Both the position numbers and the translations under genes were made by a program. From Dysgonomonas sp. 520 (GTDB lineage Bacteria > Bacteroidota > Bacteroidia > Bacteroidales > Dysgonomonadaceae), in the NCBI RefSeq assembly GCF_010501095.1, contig NZ_QVMP01000002.1, positions 111,280 through 175,279 of the forward strand: DNA of 64,000 nt, written 5' to 3'. Below are positions 44,731 to 59,124 of the stretch, piece by piece. The notes below the pieces were generated by a model. The model ran no database searches, was not told the DNA's origin, and saw nothing but the letters and a program-made list of their open reading frames with translations. Within the stretch, counting starts at the first letter, position 1. Each line of letters starts with the position of its first letter.

Positions 44731-46371
44731 ATGTCTAAAAAGCTTATATTGCTATTAACCTTATTTTCCTTTATGTCAGCATGTTTCTGTTCGACAGACA
44801 ACGATGTAGACTCTCTGTTAAAGAAGTTAGATGTGATAATAGATAAGCGTAAGATATATTCCGATAGGAAAGAGTCGAAAATAGACGAAATAAACAATCT
44901 ACTCTCAACAACTGTTGAAGACCAATTACGTTTCGACCTTTACGGGAATTTATTCAGAGAATACAGCAATTATCAAACAGATTTTGCGCATAAAGCTGCA
45001 CTGAAGAGAATAGAAATTGCAAAAAAAATAGACCAGCCGCATGAGATTGCCGTATCGCAAATGAATATGGCTGAAGTACTCAAAACAGCAGGAATGTTTA
45101 AAGAAACACTCGACATTCTGGAAGATTTGAGGACAGACGGCCTTTACAAGGAGGATCTCAAATACTACTACCATCTCTATCATTCCCTATATTTGTTGAT
45201 GATAGATTATTCTCTATCTGAGAACGAACGGACGAAATATAAAGAACTGGCTTTTAATTACAAAGACTCTATCCTTTTGGTTTCAAAGTTGGAAGGATTT
45301 AGTTACTACACAATCCAGAGTGGAAAAAAAATAAGTCAGGGAAAATTCGACGAGGCATTGGCTTTGGCTCAAAAAAGTGAAGCCATGGCATCGGCTGCCG
45401 ACTATAACGAGGGTATAATAAACCATGTATTATCTGCAATATATCACCATAAAGGTGATTCGCAAAAAGAAAAATACTACCTCACAAAATCGGCTATTGC
45501 CGATCTACAGTCGGGTGTTAAAGAATACATTTCGCTACACAGCCTAGCTTTGATCTTGTATAATGAAGGGGATTTAGACAGAGCATATCTTTATGTAAAG
45601 TGCGCCATGGAAGACGCAATATTTTGCAATGCACCACTAAGAACACTAGAAGTTTCGCGAATGCTCCCCATCATCAACTCTACCTACGATGCAAAAATGC
45701 AAAGTGAGCAGAAAAGGCTGTATGGGATACTGATCGTAGTAGTAATACTCGCTCTGATATTGATGATAACACTATTTTACACCTACAAACAGGTAAAAAA
45801 GCTGTCATCTATCAGAAAGCATCAGAAAAAAACGAACCTCGAACTCAAAAGTATGAATACAGATCTAAATATGCTCAATTCTAAACTTTTAGATTCAGAC
45901 ATGGTAAAAGAAGAGTATATAGGGCAGATGTTTAATCTATGCTCTACATATATCGATAAACTTGAAGATTTCAGAATTGCAGTAAATAGAAAGATAAAAG
46001 CAGGGCAAATTGATGAATTAAGAAAGTCTACCTCATCATCATCTTTGGTCGACAAAGAGCTGAAAGAGTTTTATAAGAATTTTGATACCATCTTTCTAAA
46101 CATATACCCTACTTTCCGTCAAGAGTTTAACACTCTTCTAAAACCAGATGCTCAAATTACAATAAAAGAAGATGGCGATCTACTGACTACCGAACTTCGC
46201 ATTTTTGCATTGGTAAGGTTGGGCATCAACGATAGTGTTAAGATTGCAGAACTATTACACTACTCTCCCCAAACAATCTATAATTACCGGCAGAAAATCA
46301 GAAACAATCTGTCTGTCTCCCGCGAACAATTCAAAGAAGAACTGATGAAAATCGGTCGCAAAAAACTATAA
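44731..46371 (+). CDS. susR: SusR-like membrane regulator (DUF6377)
   Basis: 546 residues. An N-terminal signal or anchor segment, a periplasmic helical TPR-like domain (about 25-325), one strong transmembrane helix (YGILIVVVILALILMITLFY, near 335), a coiled linker, and a C-terminal LuxR-like helix-turn-helix (LRIFALVRLGINDSVKIAEL, then SPQTIYNYRQKIRNNL). This is the layout of Bacteroides SusR, which senses maltose or larger maltooligosaccharides in the periplasm and activates the starch genes directly across the membrane. It is followed after 258 bases by susC in the same direction. Confidence 0.85.
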   Translation: MSKKLILLLTLFSFMSACFCSTDNDVDSLLKKLDVIIDKRKIYSDRKESKIDEINNLLSTTVEDQLRFDLYGNLFREYSNYQTDFAHKAALKRIEIAKKIDQPHEIAVSQMNMAEVLKTAGMFKETLDILEDLRTDGLYKEDLKYYYHLYHSLYLLMIDYSLSENERTKYKELAFNYKDSILLVSKLEGFSYYTIQSGKKISQGKFDEALALAQKSEAMASAADYNEGIINHVLSAIYHHKGDSQKEKYYLTKSAIADLQSGVKEYISLHSLALILYNEGDLDRAYLYVKCAMEDAIFCNAPLRTLEVSRMLPIINSTYDAKMQSEQKRLYGILIVVVILALILMITLFYTYKQVKKLSSIRKHQKKTNLELKSMNTDLNMLNSKLLDSDMVKEEYIGQMFNLCSTYIDKLEDFRIAVNRKIKAGQIDELRKSTSSSSLVDKELKEFYKNFDTIFLNIYPTFRQEFNTLLKPDAQITIKEDGDLLTTELRIFALVRLGINDSVKIAELLHYSPQTIYNYRQKIRNNLSVSREQFKEELMKIGRKKL

Positions 46372-46489
46372 AAATTATTCCTGTCGATCCGCAAATCATT
46401 TACTTTTTTACACTTTACAGAAGCAAATAAAATATTGATTATTAGTTATTTACGAAAACAATCGATTTACTTTTATTTCTTACCACCCG

Positions 46490-46520
46490 TTGTTTTTACA
46501 AAATCAGTCTGATACATTTG
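46490..46520 (+). promoter_or_regulatory. Promoter of the susCDEBA operon
   Basis: TTG (46490-46492), 20 bases, then TACATTTG (46513-46520) matches the consensus with ideal spacing. The implied leader to susC is about 100 bases. The upstream 46372-46489 stretch is AT-rich and holds no gene; a SusR site may lie there. Confidence 0.65.
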
Positions 46521-46629
46521 TTTTCGAAAGGTCGTTTTGAAATTGAGCTTTTATATCGATGTAAATATTTTACTGTTATAAGACTCGATTATACAAAATC
46601 GCATAACAACAAATAAGATAATTTAAACC

Positions 46630-49600
46630 ATGAAAAAGAACATGAAAAATGTGTGGAGAAATTCATTACTTTTCTTTTTGGCCTGCATTTTTATTTCTGC
46701 CAATCTTACGGCTCAGAATGCAGCCACAATTAATGTAAGCGGTACAGTAAAAGACAACTTAGGTCCAATAACCGGAGCTACCGTTGCGATAGAAGGCACC
46801 ACTGTCGGAACAATTACGGACATTGACGGAAAGTTTTCTCTTCAGGTTCCGGCTGAAAGCATTCTTTCAGTATCGTTTATGGGATATTACTCACAGAAAA
46901 TCACGGCGAGTGGTAAGGAAATCACGGTAATATTAGAAGAAGACTCCAAATTGCTTGAAGAAATTGTAGTTATCGGCTACGGAAGTGTAAAGAAAGAAGA
47001 TGTAACGGGATCAGTCACCTCCATTAAAATTGACGAGCAAAACAAAGGGCAGGTAACCACCGCACAAGACCTTCTGGCAGGTAAAATAGCAGGTGTTTCG
47101 GTTGTGTCCAGCGGCGGACGTCCGGGTGACGGTGCTCAAATCCGTATCAGAGGAGGTTCTTCGTTGAATGCAACAAACGATCCCCTTGTCATCGTAGACG
47201 GAGTCATAATGAGCAATGACCTTCCCGGTGCATCTAACTTCTTGAGTATGGTAAACCCTAACGATATAGAGTCGTTTACAGTACTTAAAGATGCTTCGGC
47301 TACAGCTATTTACGGTTCAAGAGCATCTAATGGTGTAATTATGATTACTACCAAAAAAGGTGTTAGCGGTAAGCCTCGCATTTCGTACAATGCAACTTTC
47401 TCACTTAGTACAAAAAGAAATAGTGTAGATGTAATGGATGGTAACGAGTACCGCGAATTCATTGCAAATAAATACGCATATTCTGCGAACAAAAATGAAG
47501 TATTAGGCAAATTAGGAGCACACAATACCGATTGGCAAAAAGAAATATTCCAAACAGCTTTCGGTACCGATCATAACATAAGTTTATACGGAACAACAAA
47601 AGATATACCTTACAGAGCATCTATAGGTTACACAAACGAAGAAGGTATTCTTATGACCTCCAAGCTAGAGCGTGTAACAGGTAATCTGTCATTAACTCCA
47701 TCATTTTTTGATAATCACCTGAAATTGAATATCAACGGTAAAGGTATGTATTCTAAAACCCGTTTTGCAGAGGCAAGCGCAATAGGGGCAGCCTTATCTT
47801 TCGATCCAACGCAACCTGTTTATGACGAGAATAGCGTAACAGGAGGGTACTTCAGTTATATGAATGGCGGAGAGATAGAGTCTTTAGCACCTAGAAACCC
47901 TGTAGCGACACTAAAGATGCGCGACAATACAGCAGATGTTCGCAATTTTGTGGGTAATATACAAGCAGACTACAAACTTCACTTCTTCCCCGATTTGAAT
48001 GTAAATATGAACTTAGGATTAGACGTTGCCGAAACTAGAGGAACGGACTATAAAAATCCTTTCAACCCTGATGGATACAGATTGGATGATACAAGAAGTG
48101 GATCGCGTAAACGTTTCGAGAATTTTAGAAACAATCAGCTGTTCGAAATATACACTCAATACGTAAAAGAAGTAGAATCGATCAAAAGTAAATTTGATGT
48201 AATGGCCGGATATTCGTGGCAACGTTACAAAAAGACAAATGACGAATATACTCACTATGTATCGAAAGTAGACTTCTCTGACTTAGAAAGAACAGATGAT
48301 ACAAATCACTACAGATATAAAGAATATTATTTGATTTCTCAGTTTGGTCGTTTCAACTATACATACAATAATAAATATCTTCTGACAGTTACACTTCGTA
48401 ATGACGGTTCGTCTCGTTTCGATTCTGACAACAGATGGGGCTTATTCCCTGCAACAGCTTTTGCGTGGAGAATAAACGAAGAAGCGTTTATGAAAGATTT
48501 CACAGCATTGAGCGATCTTAAATTACGTTTGGGATGGGGTAAAACCGGTCAGCAAGATTTAGGTGACGATTACATGTATCCAGCAAAAGCTTCTTATGTA
48601 TTAGGAGGAGATTATGGATATTATCCGATGGGTGTAAATCCTGACGGAAGCATCAATTGGGTAAAACAAATGAAGCCAAAAGCTTATAATCCTAACTTGA
48701 AATGGGAAACTACTACAACATGGAATGCCGGAATAGATTACGGATTCTTGAATAACCGTATTAATGGAGCATTCGACTTCTATTTCCGTAAGACAAAAGA
48801 CTTGTTAAACAAAGAGTCTGACCTTATTGCAGGAGTTGGATTTGCAGAGCAATTACCAAGAAATATTGGAAGTCTTGAAAACAAAGGGGTTGAATTCTCT
48901 ATCAATGCAGTAGCAATACAATCTAAAGATCTTGAATGGAGCTTAGGATTTAATATTGCCTACAATAATAGTAAGATTACTCAGTTAAACGAAGTTGAAA
49001 CAGAAGGTTTCACAGGTTTAGGAGTAGGCACTACCGGTGGCGATGGAGCCGAAAAACTACAAAGATATGCAGTAGGACGTGCTCCTAGAACATTCTATGT
49101 TTTCGAGCAAGTATATGACTCTAAAGGAAATCCATTGGAAGGAGTGTATGTTGACCGCGATAAAGATGGTGTAATAACCGAGGCAGACAAATACTTCTAT
49201 AAAAAACCTGCGGCAGATGTATTAATCGGATTTAATACTAAAATTATCTACCGTAACTGGGACTTAGGTTTCAATGCCAGAGCATCTTTAGGAAACTATG
49301 TTTATGATGCAATATCGGCAAACAGAGCCGAATTAGCTAACAACTCTATCTACAAAAATGAAGTGTTGACAAATAGGCCTAATTCTGCATTTGATACCAA
49401 CTTCGAGAATAAGCAACTACTATCTGACTATTATGTGCAAAATGCTTCGTTCCTAAAAATAGATAATATTACACTCGGATATTCATTCGAAAATATATTC
49501 AAAACAGGCATGAAAGCAAGAGCTTACTTCTCTGTACAAAATCCGATAGTAATAACATCATACGATGGCTTAGATCCGGAGGTGGTAGACGGAATCGATT

Positions 49601-49656
49601 ACGACATCTATCCTCGCCCATTGAGTTTCTTAATTGGATTTAACTTGAACTTCTAA
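46630..49656 (+). CDS. susC: SusC-like TonB-dependent oligosaccharide transporter
   Basis: 1008 residues. A signal peptide (ending near NLTAQ), a CarboxypepD_reg-like domain with GTTVGTITDIDGKFSLQVP, a TonB-box-like EEIVVIGYGSVKKEDVTGSV, a plug with RIRGGSSLNATNDPLVIVDG and TVLKDASATAIYGSRASNGV, then the barrel to a C-terminal Phe. It imports maltooligosaccharides across the outer membrane using TonB energy, with SusD as its lid. It is the first gene of the operon and lies 11 bases before susD. Confidence 0.93.
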   Translation: MKKNMKNVWRNSLLFFLACIFISANLTAQNAATINVSGTVKDNLGPITGATVAIEGTTVGTITDIDGKFSLQVPAESILSVSFMGYYSQKITASGKEITVILEEDSKLLEEIVVIGYGSVKKEDVTGSVTSIKIDEQNKGQVTTAQDLLAGKIAGVSVVSSGGRPGDGAQIRIRGGSSLNATNDPLVIVDGVIMSNDLPGASNFLSMVNPNDIESFTVLKDASATAIYGSRASNGVIMITTKKGVSGKPRISYNATFSLSTKRNSVDVMDGNEYREFIANKYAYSANKNEVLGKLGAHNTDWQKEIFQTAFGTDHNISLYGTTKDIPYRASIGYTNEEGILMTSKLERVTGNLSLTPSFFDNHLKLNINGKGMYSKTRFAEASAIGAALSFDPTQPVYDENSVTGGYFSYMNGGEIESLAPRNPVATLKMRDNTADVRNFVGNIQADYKLHFFPDLNVNMNLGLDVAETRGTDYKNPFNPDGYRLDDTRSGSRKRFENFRNNQLFEIYTQYVKEVESIKSKFDVMAGYSWQRYKKTNDEYTHYVSKVDFSDLERTDDTNHYRYKEYYLISQFGRFNYTYNNKYLLTVTLRNDGSSRFDSDNRWGLFPATAFAWRINEEAFMKDFTALSDLKLRLGWGKTGQQDLGDDYMYPAKASYVLGGDYGYYPMGVNPDGSINWVKQMKPKAYNPNLKWETTTTWNAGIDYGFLNNRINGAFDFYFRKTKDLLNKESDLIAGVGFAEQLPRNIGSLENKGVEFSINAVAIQSKDLEWSLGFNIAYNNSKITQLNEVETEGFTGLGVGTTGGDGAEKLQRYAVGRAPRTFYVFEQVYDSKGNPLEGVYVDRDKDGVITEADKYFYKKPAADVLIGFNTKIIYRNWDLGFNARASLGNYVYDAISANRAELANNSIYKNEVLTNRPNSAFDTNFENKQLLSDYYVQNASFLKIDNITLGYSFENIFKTGMKARAYFSVQNPIVITSYDGLDPEVVDGIDYDIYPRPLSFLIGFNLNF

Positions 49657-49667
49657 AATCAAACCTC

Positions 49668-51236
49668 ATGAAAAAGATAATATACAATATAAAAAGAATT
49701 ATGTACATCTCTGCTGTAATAATGACATCCTTAGCGATGGTTACAGCATGTACAGATGATCTGGATACCGAAGAGAAAGGACCTAACGTAGAGCAAGACC
49801 CTTATCAAGATCCTGATAACTATCCGATACTACTATCTAAAATCTATGCAGGCTTTAGCCGTATCGGTCTTACAGGTCCTGATGGAGACGGTGACGTACC
49901 ATCATCAGCCGATCAGGGAAAAACAAACTTTCTGAGAATTTATTTCAACATGCAAGAGCTAACCTCTGACGAGGCTAAATGTGCATGGAACGATAACGAT
50001 GAGAAATACTATTCTCAGTCGATGATGATGCCCGACAATTCTATCGGTTATATGTTCTACCAACGATGTATGACTAATATTGCATTTGCAAATGAGTTTA
50101 TAAGAAACACAGCTAACCCTGTAGTAGAAGTTAATGACCTTGACCGTATGCGCGAAGAAGCACGCGTTCTAAGAGCGCTTAACTACTATTTCTTGATCGA
50201 CTTGGTAGGTAATCCGGGATGGATAACAGACGAACATCCGATAGACGGATCGTATAAGCCAAAACAAATAGGACGTGAAGGTTTATTTGACTGGATCGAA
50301 AGTGAGTTGATCGCAGTATTAGAATCAGGCACATTGAAAGATTACTCAGCCTATACCTATGGTATGGTTACTAATCAGATGGTTCAAACTATTTTGGCAA
50401 AGCTATATATCAATGCCGAAGTTTATACAGGAAAAGCAAGATGGAGCGATGCTCTTAAATATGCATCGATGGTAACATCTCATGCAGGATTGAAGCTTGA
50501 AGATAATTATCAAAATCTTTTCTGTGCAGATAACCATAGATCATCAGAGATTATTTTTGCTTTAAGTTACGATTTCGACTATGCAAGAGACTGGGGAGGT
50601 ACTAAGTTTATCATGGCAGCTTCATCTAATGCTGATGTGGTTGGCGATCTACTTAACTTTACAGATGGATGGGCAGGAAATAGAGCTACTCAACAATTAG
50701 CAAACCTTTTCTCTGGCTCAGACAAAAGAGCTTTGTTTTACAAATCGGACAGAACTAAAGAAATGGATGTGTTGGGAGACTTCAAGAGTGGATGGTCTGT
50801 TGTGAAATTTACCAATAGAGCTTGGGATGGTGCAGATAACCCACGCGGAAACACCGAATGGCCTGATACAGATTTTCCTCTATTCCGTTTAGCCGATGTT
50901 CTTTTAATTCAGGCTGAAGCAGAACTAAGATCAGGAAGCTCGAATGCGGTAAATACATTCAATAAAGTATATGCTCATAGCAGAACCGGTCTTTCACCTA
51001 AAACCTCTATAACACTACAAGATATTTTGGACGAAAGAGGACGCGAACTATATTGGGAGGCGCACAGACGTACCGACCTTATACGTTTCGGTAAATTCTC
51101 GACAGGATATAATTGGGCATGGAAAGGCGGCGTAAAAGACGGAAAAGATATAGATAAAAAATATGAACTTTTCCCTCTAAGTACAAGACACTTGACCGGT
51201 AATCCGGAATTAGAGCAAACCGAATTATACAGATAA
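49668..51236 (+). CDS. susD: SusD-like starch-binding lipoprotein
   Basis: 522 residues. Lipobox VTAC, then an Asp/Glu-rich stretch typical of surface-exported lipoproteins in Bacteroidetes. The TPR-like helical core follows (MREEARVLRALNYYFLIDLV is the RagB/SusD signature), and the C-terminal LQDILDERGRELYWEAHRRT, DLIRFGKF block is present. SusD sits over the SusC pore and binds helical starch fragments. Directly after susC, as expected. Confidence 0.93.
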   Translation: MKKIIYNIKRIMYISAVIMTSLAMVTACTDDLDTEEKGPNVEQDPYQDPDNYPILLSKIYAGFSRIGLTGPDGDGDVPSSADQGKTNFLRIYFNMQELTSDEAKCAWNDNDEKYYSQSMMMPDNSIGYMFYQRCMTNIAFANEFIRNTANPVVEVNDLDRMREEARVLRALNYYFLIDLVGNPGWITDEHPIDGSYKPKQIGREGLFDWIESELIAVLESGTLKDYSAYTYGMVTNQMVQTILAKLYINAEVYTGKARWSDALKYASMVTSHAGLKLEDNYQNLFCADNHRSSEIIFALSYDFDYARDWGGTKFIMAASSNADVVGDLLNFTDGWAGNRATQQLANLFSGSDKRALFYKSDRTKEMDVLGDFKSGWSVVKFTNRAWDGADNPRGNTEWPDTDFPLFRLADVLLIQAEAELRSGSSNAVNTFNKVYAHSRTGLSPKTSITLQDILDERGRELYWEAHRRTDLIRFGKFSTGYNWAWKGGVKDGKDIDKKYELFPLSTRHLTGNPELEQTELYR

Positions 51237-51255
51237 CAACTAAAAGTTAAGAATC

Positions 51256-52368
51256 ATGAGATACATATATATAATTTTTGCATTAGCGGCAACACTGTTT
51301 ACGTTTACCGCTTGCGAGGACGATACCGATCCTAAAATAAATGCCTCAGACACCCGTATTACAACAAATAGTATAGGCATCGATAAGTTTGAGGTAGATC
51401 AAAGAAACCTGAGCGACGAAGCTTTCAATCTTACTTGGGATGGCGAACTTGGCGAGCTTAATGTGGAGTTGAGTACAACATACGTTATTCAGTTCGATAT
51501 AGCTGGCAATGACTTTAAAGATGCCAAACAGCTAATCAATACAAACGAAAAATCGTACTCGGTAATAAGTAAAGACTTGAATAAGTTTCTGATAACAAAT
51601 TTCAGTCAGGCGTACAATACCTCACAAGATTATGAATTTAGGGTTGTGGCAGCAGTTTTGGGAAAAGACAACATCTTAGGAGTTTTGCCCGAAACAGCAA
51701 CAAACTATCAAACAATAAACATAACTGTTATCGAACTGAAAAAAGTTCCACTATTCATTGTTGGTGATGGTTTAGTAAACTGGTCTAACTCGGCAGAAAG
51801 CATAGGACAAGATCTTCAATTATTCTTCGGAGACAATAACGATGGAGATCAGCAATATACATACACTGCAAGTTTTAAATCAGGAGGAATAAAACTTATA
51901 ACACAAGCAGGTAATTGGGATACTGCTTATGGATTAGATGGTGGAAAATTAGTCTATGGTTCGGGCGATAACATTCCGGGACCTGATGCCGAAGGCATTT
52001 ACACTTTGAATGTAAATCTATCTAGCCTTACTTATGAGTTGGTTGAATATACAGGTGAGGTAACAGATTATGACGCTATAAGCCTTATTGGATCAGCTTA
52101 TATAGATTGGGATACCGATCTGACTATGACAAAAGTTGCTAATCACGTATGGGTAGCTAACAATGTAACATTACAAGCCGGAGAGTTTAAGTTCAGGGCG
52201 AATAATGGATGGAGCGAATCGTGGGGTGCAGGTAGTGATACGGAGATGCCATTTGGTATAGCTAATGGTGGCGATAACTTTATTATCGAAACCGGAGGTA
52301 CATATTATATAGCCTTTAACGATATCACTAAACACTTTGTGGTTATCCCTACAAGCGAATTGCCATAA
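51256..52368 (+). CDS. susE: SusE-like outer-membrane starch-binding lipoprotein
   Basis: 370 residues. Lipobox FTAC followed by an acidic EDDTDP surface-export-like signal. The N-terminal SusE domain has an immunoglobulin-like fold (about 35-160). Two C-terminal starch-binding-type domains begin near FIVGDGLVNW and ISLIGSAYIDW, each rich in exposed Trp and ending in a beta sandwich. Bacteroides SusE and SusF have two and three such domains; two here makes it SusE. It starts 19 bases after susD, and no susF follows. Confidence 0.82.
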   Translation: MRYIYIIFALAATLFTFTACEDDTDPKINASDTRITTNSIGIDKFEVDQRNLSDEAFNLTWDGELGELNVELSTTYVIQFDIAGNDFKDAKQLINTNEKSYSVISKDLNKFLITNFSQAYNTSQDYEFRVVAAVLGKDNILGVLPETATNYQTINITVIELKKVPLFIVGDGLVNWSNSAESIGQDLQLFFGDNNDGDQQYTYTASFKSGGIKLITQAGNWDTAYGLDGGKLVYGSGDNIPGPDAEGIYTLNVNLSSLTYELVEYTGEVTDYDAISLIGSAYIDWDTDLTMTKVANHVWVANNVTLQAGEFKFRANNGWSESWGAGSDTEMPFGIANGGDNFIIETGGTYYIAFNDITKHFVVIPTSELP

Positions 52369-52384
52369 ATATAAAATAAGTCTG

Positions 52385-52418
52385 CGGTTAGGAAGGAGAA
52401 TATTTACCTCCCTGACCG
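52385..52418 (+). terminator. Hairpin between susE and susB
   Basis: CGGT.AGG..GGAG pairs with CTCC.CTGACCG. There is no strong T-run, so it may only attenuate or protect the susCDE part of the transcript. Confidence 0.4.
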
Positions 52419-52440
52419 TGGATTTTACCATTTAAACTAA

Positions 52441-54639
<2,199 letters not shown>

Positions 54640-54662
54640 TACCGTTTCTCTCTAACGAATAA

Positions 54663-54698
54663 ATTCCCTCTACTATATTGCAACTATGTAGAGGGAAT
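54663..54698 (+). repeat. Hairpin between susB and susA
   Basis: ATTCCCTCTAC pairs perfectly with GTAGAGGGAAT, with a 14-base loop. It is followed by A residues rather than T on the sense strand, so it looks like a processing or stabilising stem, not an intrinsic terminator. Confidence 0.55.
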
Positions 54699-54712
54699 AA
54701 AAAAAACATTGA

Positions 54713-56572
<1,860 letters not shown>

Positions 56573-56650
56573 AAAAAAAGTGTCTGTTTTCTACTCTTAA
56601 AGAATTAAATAAAGAATATAAAATTACCTCTTGATCTCATAGGTTATCTG

Positions 56651-57020
56651 TCAACATTTTGCATTTTCGGGTCTAATAACTTTTCCTTTCTGCAATGAAA
56701 AGATTTGTTTTTGCTCTTCTGATACAGCATCAACAATATGTATATCAAATTCAAAATCAGCTTCCTTTACTTGCAATAATGGAAGAGTCACTAATGTTAG
56801 TAAGGGAATACTTACAGTTTGTTTATGACTATCGCCGATGTTGTCAGATATATCATACGAGAATGTCAACATTCGTAGTTTACCAATCTTACCTGTTTGT
56901 TTGTCGTATGATTAGCAATATCGAACAGATAACTCAGGTAACGTTGAGAGGCTAGTGAATCGGCATCAATGGTTGCGACCGAATGTATTTACCTGTTTTC
57001 TCAACCGTAAACACAACATT
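56651..57020 (-). pseudogene. Damaged second DUF2589 gene
   Basis: Two minus-strand frames together read like one DUF2589 protein. ATIDADSLASQRYLSYLFDI, then ANHTTNR, ends in a stop, while the +1-shifted frame continues GKIGKLRMLTFSYDISDN, then QTVSIPLLTLVTLPLLQVKE and ADFEFDIHIVDA. A frameshift near 56895 separates them, and the 5' part is fused to, or overlaps, the end of the intact DUF2589 gene. A free-standing 73-residue product from the ATG at 56872 is possible but unlikely to be functional. Confidence 0.55.
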
Positions 57021-57761
57021 GTCTCCATCTATTAATAACTCGGCATTGCCTTCTTTGAGTTTAATCTCCTTTGGATCATATAAACCATTTCCATTTTTAT
57101 AGGTAGCTATTACCATAGCTTTCTCTCCTGCTTTCAGAATTAGATTGGTCTCGCTCACTTCAAGTGTACCACTTGGATCGGATACATCTAGCGAGTTACC
57201 AAGCAATTCCAGAACTTTAGCCAATCCAGCTGGCATACTCTCCTGTCCGGCTTTTACTGCCACGTCCATTGTGTATTCAACACTGTATTTCGAATCCTGT
57301 GTGGCTTTCGAGTCCTTTTTACTGGAATAGTTAGCATTCATTTTTGCTTCCATCCTGAATGGACCGACTCTTACGCCTGCTGTAGCGTCCAATCCTGCAT
57401 CTATAGCTTGAGAAGAAGAATTTTCTTGTACAGAAGAAGATGATGCCGAAATATTTGCCTTAAAGTTGATGTCAATACTTTGAATAGCAATGTAAGGGAT
57501 GGGAACAATAGTCAAAAGAGGAACATTCAGCTGAACCATTCGTCCATTTTGCATAAACTGAAATGTAACATTTACTGCGGACTTATCTCCGGTTTTAGGA
57601 TCTGTGTTTAAACCAACTTCCTGAATAAATTTCCAAGATGTTTGTGCTGCCATTGCTTGCGCTTCTATACATGCATTTAATGGACCGCCAATCATTGAAC
57701 CGAAAGGTATCGCTTGCAACGCACTGGTTGCTACTTGCGATGGTGTTGTATCAATTGCCAT
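56952..57761 (-). CDS. DUF2589 protein
   Basis: 269 residues of the DUF2589 family: QAIPFGSMIGGPLNACIEAQ, then QLNVPLLTIVPIPYIAIQSI, a Ser-rich middle and an IDINFKANIS strand block. The C-terminal third (about 195-260) looks like an added immunoglobulin-like domain, but the last residues (KYIRSQPLMPIH) lack a natural strand end and may result from the deletion that damaged the neighbour. No signal peptide. The role of DUF2589 is not known to me; pairs of such genes are common. Confidence 0.75.
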   Translation of the reverse strand: MAIDTTPSQVATSALQAIPFGSMIGGPLNACIEAQAMAAQTSWKFIQEVGLNTDPKTGDKSAVNVTFQFMQNGRMVQLNVPLLTIVPIPYIAIQSIDINFKANISASSSSVQENSSSQAIDAGLDATAGVRVGPFRMEAKMNANYSSKKDSKATQDSKYSVEYTMDVAVKAGQESMPAGLAKVLELLGNSLDVSDPSGTLEVSETNLILKAGEKAMVIATYKNGNGLYDPKEIKLKEGNAELLIDGDNVVFTVEKTGKYIRSQPLMPIH

Positions 57762-57885
57762 AATTTTAATTGATTTTTTAATTAATAATCTGTTATGTAG
57801 AATCTACATCACAAAAGTATTGATGCAACAACCTGTAAAGAATTCTATTTTCCCAACAGCACAAATTTCTTTCCCTATGCTGTCG

Positions 57886-59124
57886 TTAGAATCCTAAGCC
57901 TCTTTTTTTGTTCTTTCTCGGAATGATTATCTGTTCTTTTTTCTCCTTTTTCGCTTCTTTTATCCGCGGATCTCTCCACGATTCTTTGTATTCTGTATCC
58001 GCTTTCTTCTCTTTCCATAGGTATGGATATTGAAAATTAATACCACCCCACCATTTAACTTTGGCTTTGGTTATATACCCATTTTCGATCAGCAATTTAT
58101 CACGGATACGCATTTCGTATCTGCCATATTTTACAAACTCGTCGGGATTCTCTTTACAGAATAAGGCTTTGTCTTTTTCGTCATTCAAGAAAATATAAGC
58201 TGAGAACGATCCTGTATAATCCTTTCTTTTCATATTTTCGAGATAAATGAAGCCACCGTCTGTCAATGTTTTCCATTGTTCGGCTGTTAATTCTATACCA
58301 CCGATGGACGGATTCTTAGGCTTAGTTTCGATTTCTTTTCTTGCATTTTGTTCAACCTGTTCTCGCAGATATTCCTCTCTGCCTCGTCGTTTGACATCTT
58401 CAATATTCTGTTCAAATGCTTTTTTGAGATTCCCGAAGCTAAATTTCCGATCAATCTGCGAGCCTTTGAACGAGATATTATTATATCGGAATGATACACC
58501 TTCAATTTCGTTGGAGTTTCTTTTATGTTTATAGTCAAGCTTAATACCCAATTCCAAAAGAGCAAATCGCAAATCCGCAGGATTCTTACAATCAGGCAAA
58601 ACCGATTTTATCGCATCATGTATGTAGTATTTTGCCTTGTCAGGATTATCCAATTTTTCTCGTTTTACCTTCTCCTTTCCCTTTCCATAAGTCAGGTTAT
58701 ATTTATCCTTTAGCTTCTTACAAACCTTGATATTTCGTTTATAATCCTGATTGACAGAGATTAATTTTAGGTCATTGTCAATGCGATTATACACAATATG
58801 CAGATGATCATTATCCGTATTATGATGTCGCACAATGATATATTGAGTATTCTTGATACCCATTTCCTGCATATATTCTTTAGCCAATTGCACCATAAAA
58901 TCATTGGTCATTCTATGTCTGTCTTCAGGAGAAAAGGACATCGGAATATGCCCGACAGGTTGCTTTATTTCTTTTCTGCCCGATCGCTGCATAGCAAAGC
59001 TTCGGATCATATCTTTGGTGCTATTTGCAAATACACCTTCGGCTTCCAATAGTTCGGCTGTGTCATTCATCACATAATTGGCACAACCTTTGAACGACTT
59101 GCCTTTGATATTTTTAGCAATCAT
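57886..59124 (-). CDS. Relaxase of element 2
   Basis: 412 residues. FKGCANYVMNDTAELLEAEG at the N-terminus with a candidate catalytic Tyr, then the histidine motif IIVRHHNTDNDHLHIVYNRI (about residues 96-115), giving the H-x-D-x-x-H-x-H-like metal site. VSFRYNNISFKGSQIDRKFS is also family-typical. The C-terminal 130 residues are Lys-rich. It is a Bacteroidales mobilization relaxase, but only distantly like the MobB at 32297. Its start overlaps mobC by 11 bases. No coupling protein is nearby. Confidence 0.85.
   Translation of the reverse strand: MIAKNIKGKSFKGCANYVMNDTAELLEAEGVFANSTKDMIRSFAMQRSGRKEIKQPVGHIPMSFSPEDRHRMTNDFMVQLAKEYMQEMGIKNTQYIIVRHHNTDNDHLHIVYNRIDNDLKLISVNQDYKRNIKVCKKLKDKYNLTYGKGKEKVKREKLDNPDKAKYYIHDAIKSVLPDCKNPADLRFALLELGIKLDYKHKRNSNEIEGVSFRYNNISFKGSQIDRKFSFGNLKKAFEQNIEDVKRRGREEYLREQVEQNARKEIETKPKNPSIGGIELTAEQWKTLTDGGFIYLENMKRKDYTGSFSAYIFLNDEKDKALFCKENPDEFVKYGRYEMRIRDKLLIENGYITKAKVKWWGGINFQYPYLWKEKKADTEYKESWRDPRIKEAKKEKKEQIIIPRKNKKRGLGF

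Noticed and set aside
54663-54698. Intrinsic terminator after susB
   Set aside because: The stem is strong but is followed by A residues on the sense strand; susA continues in the same direction 30 bases later.
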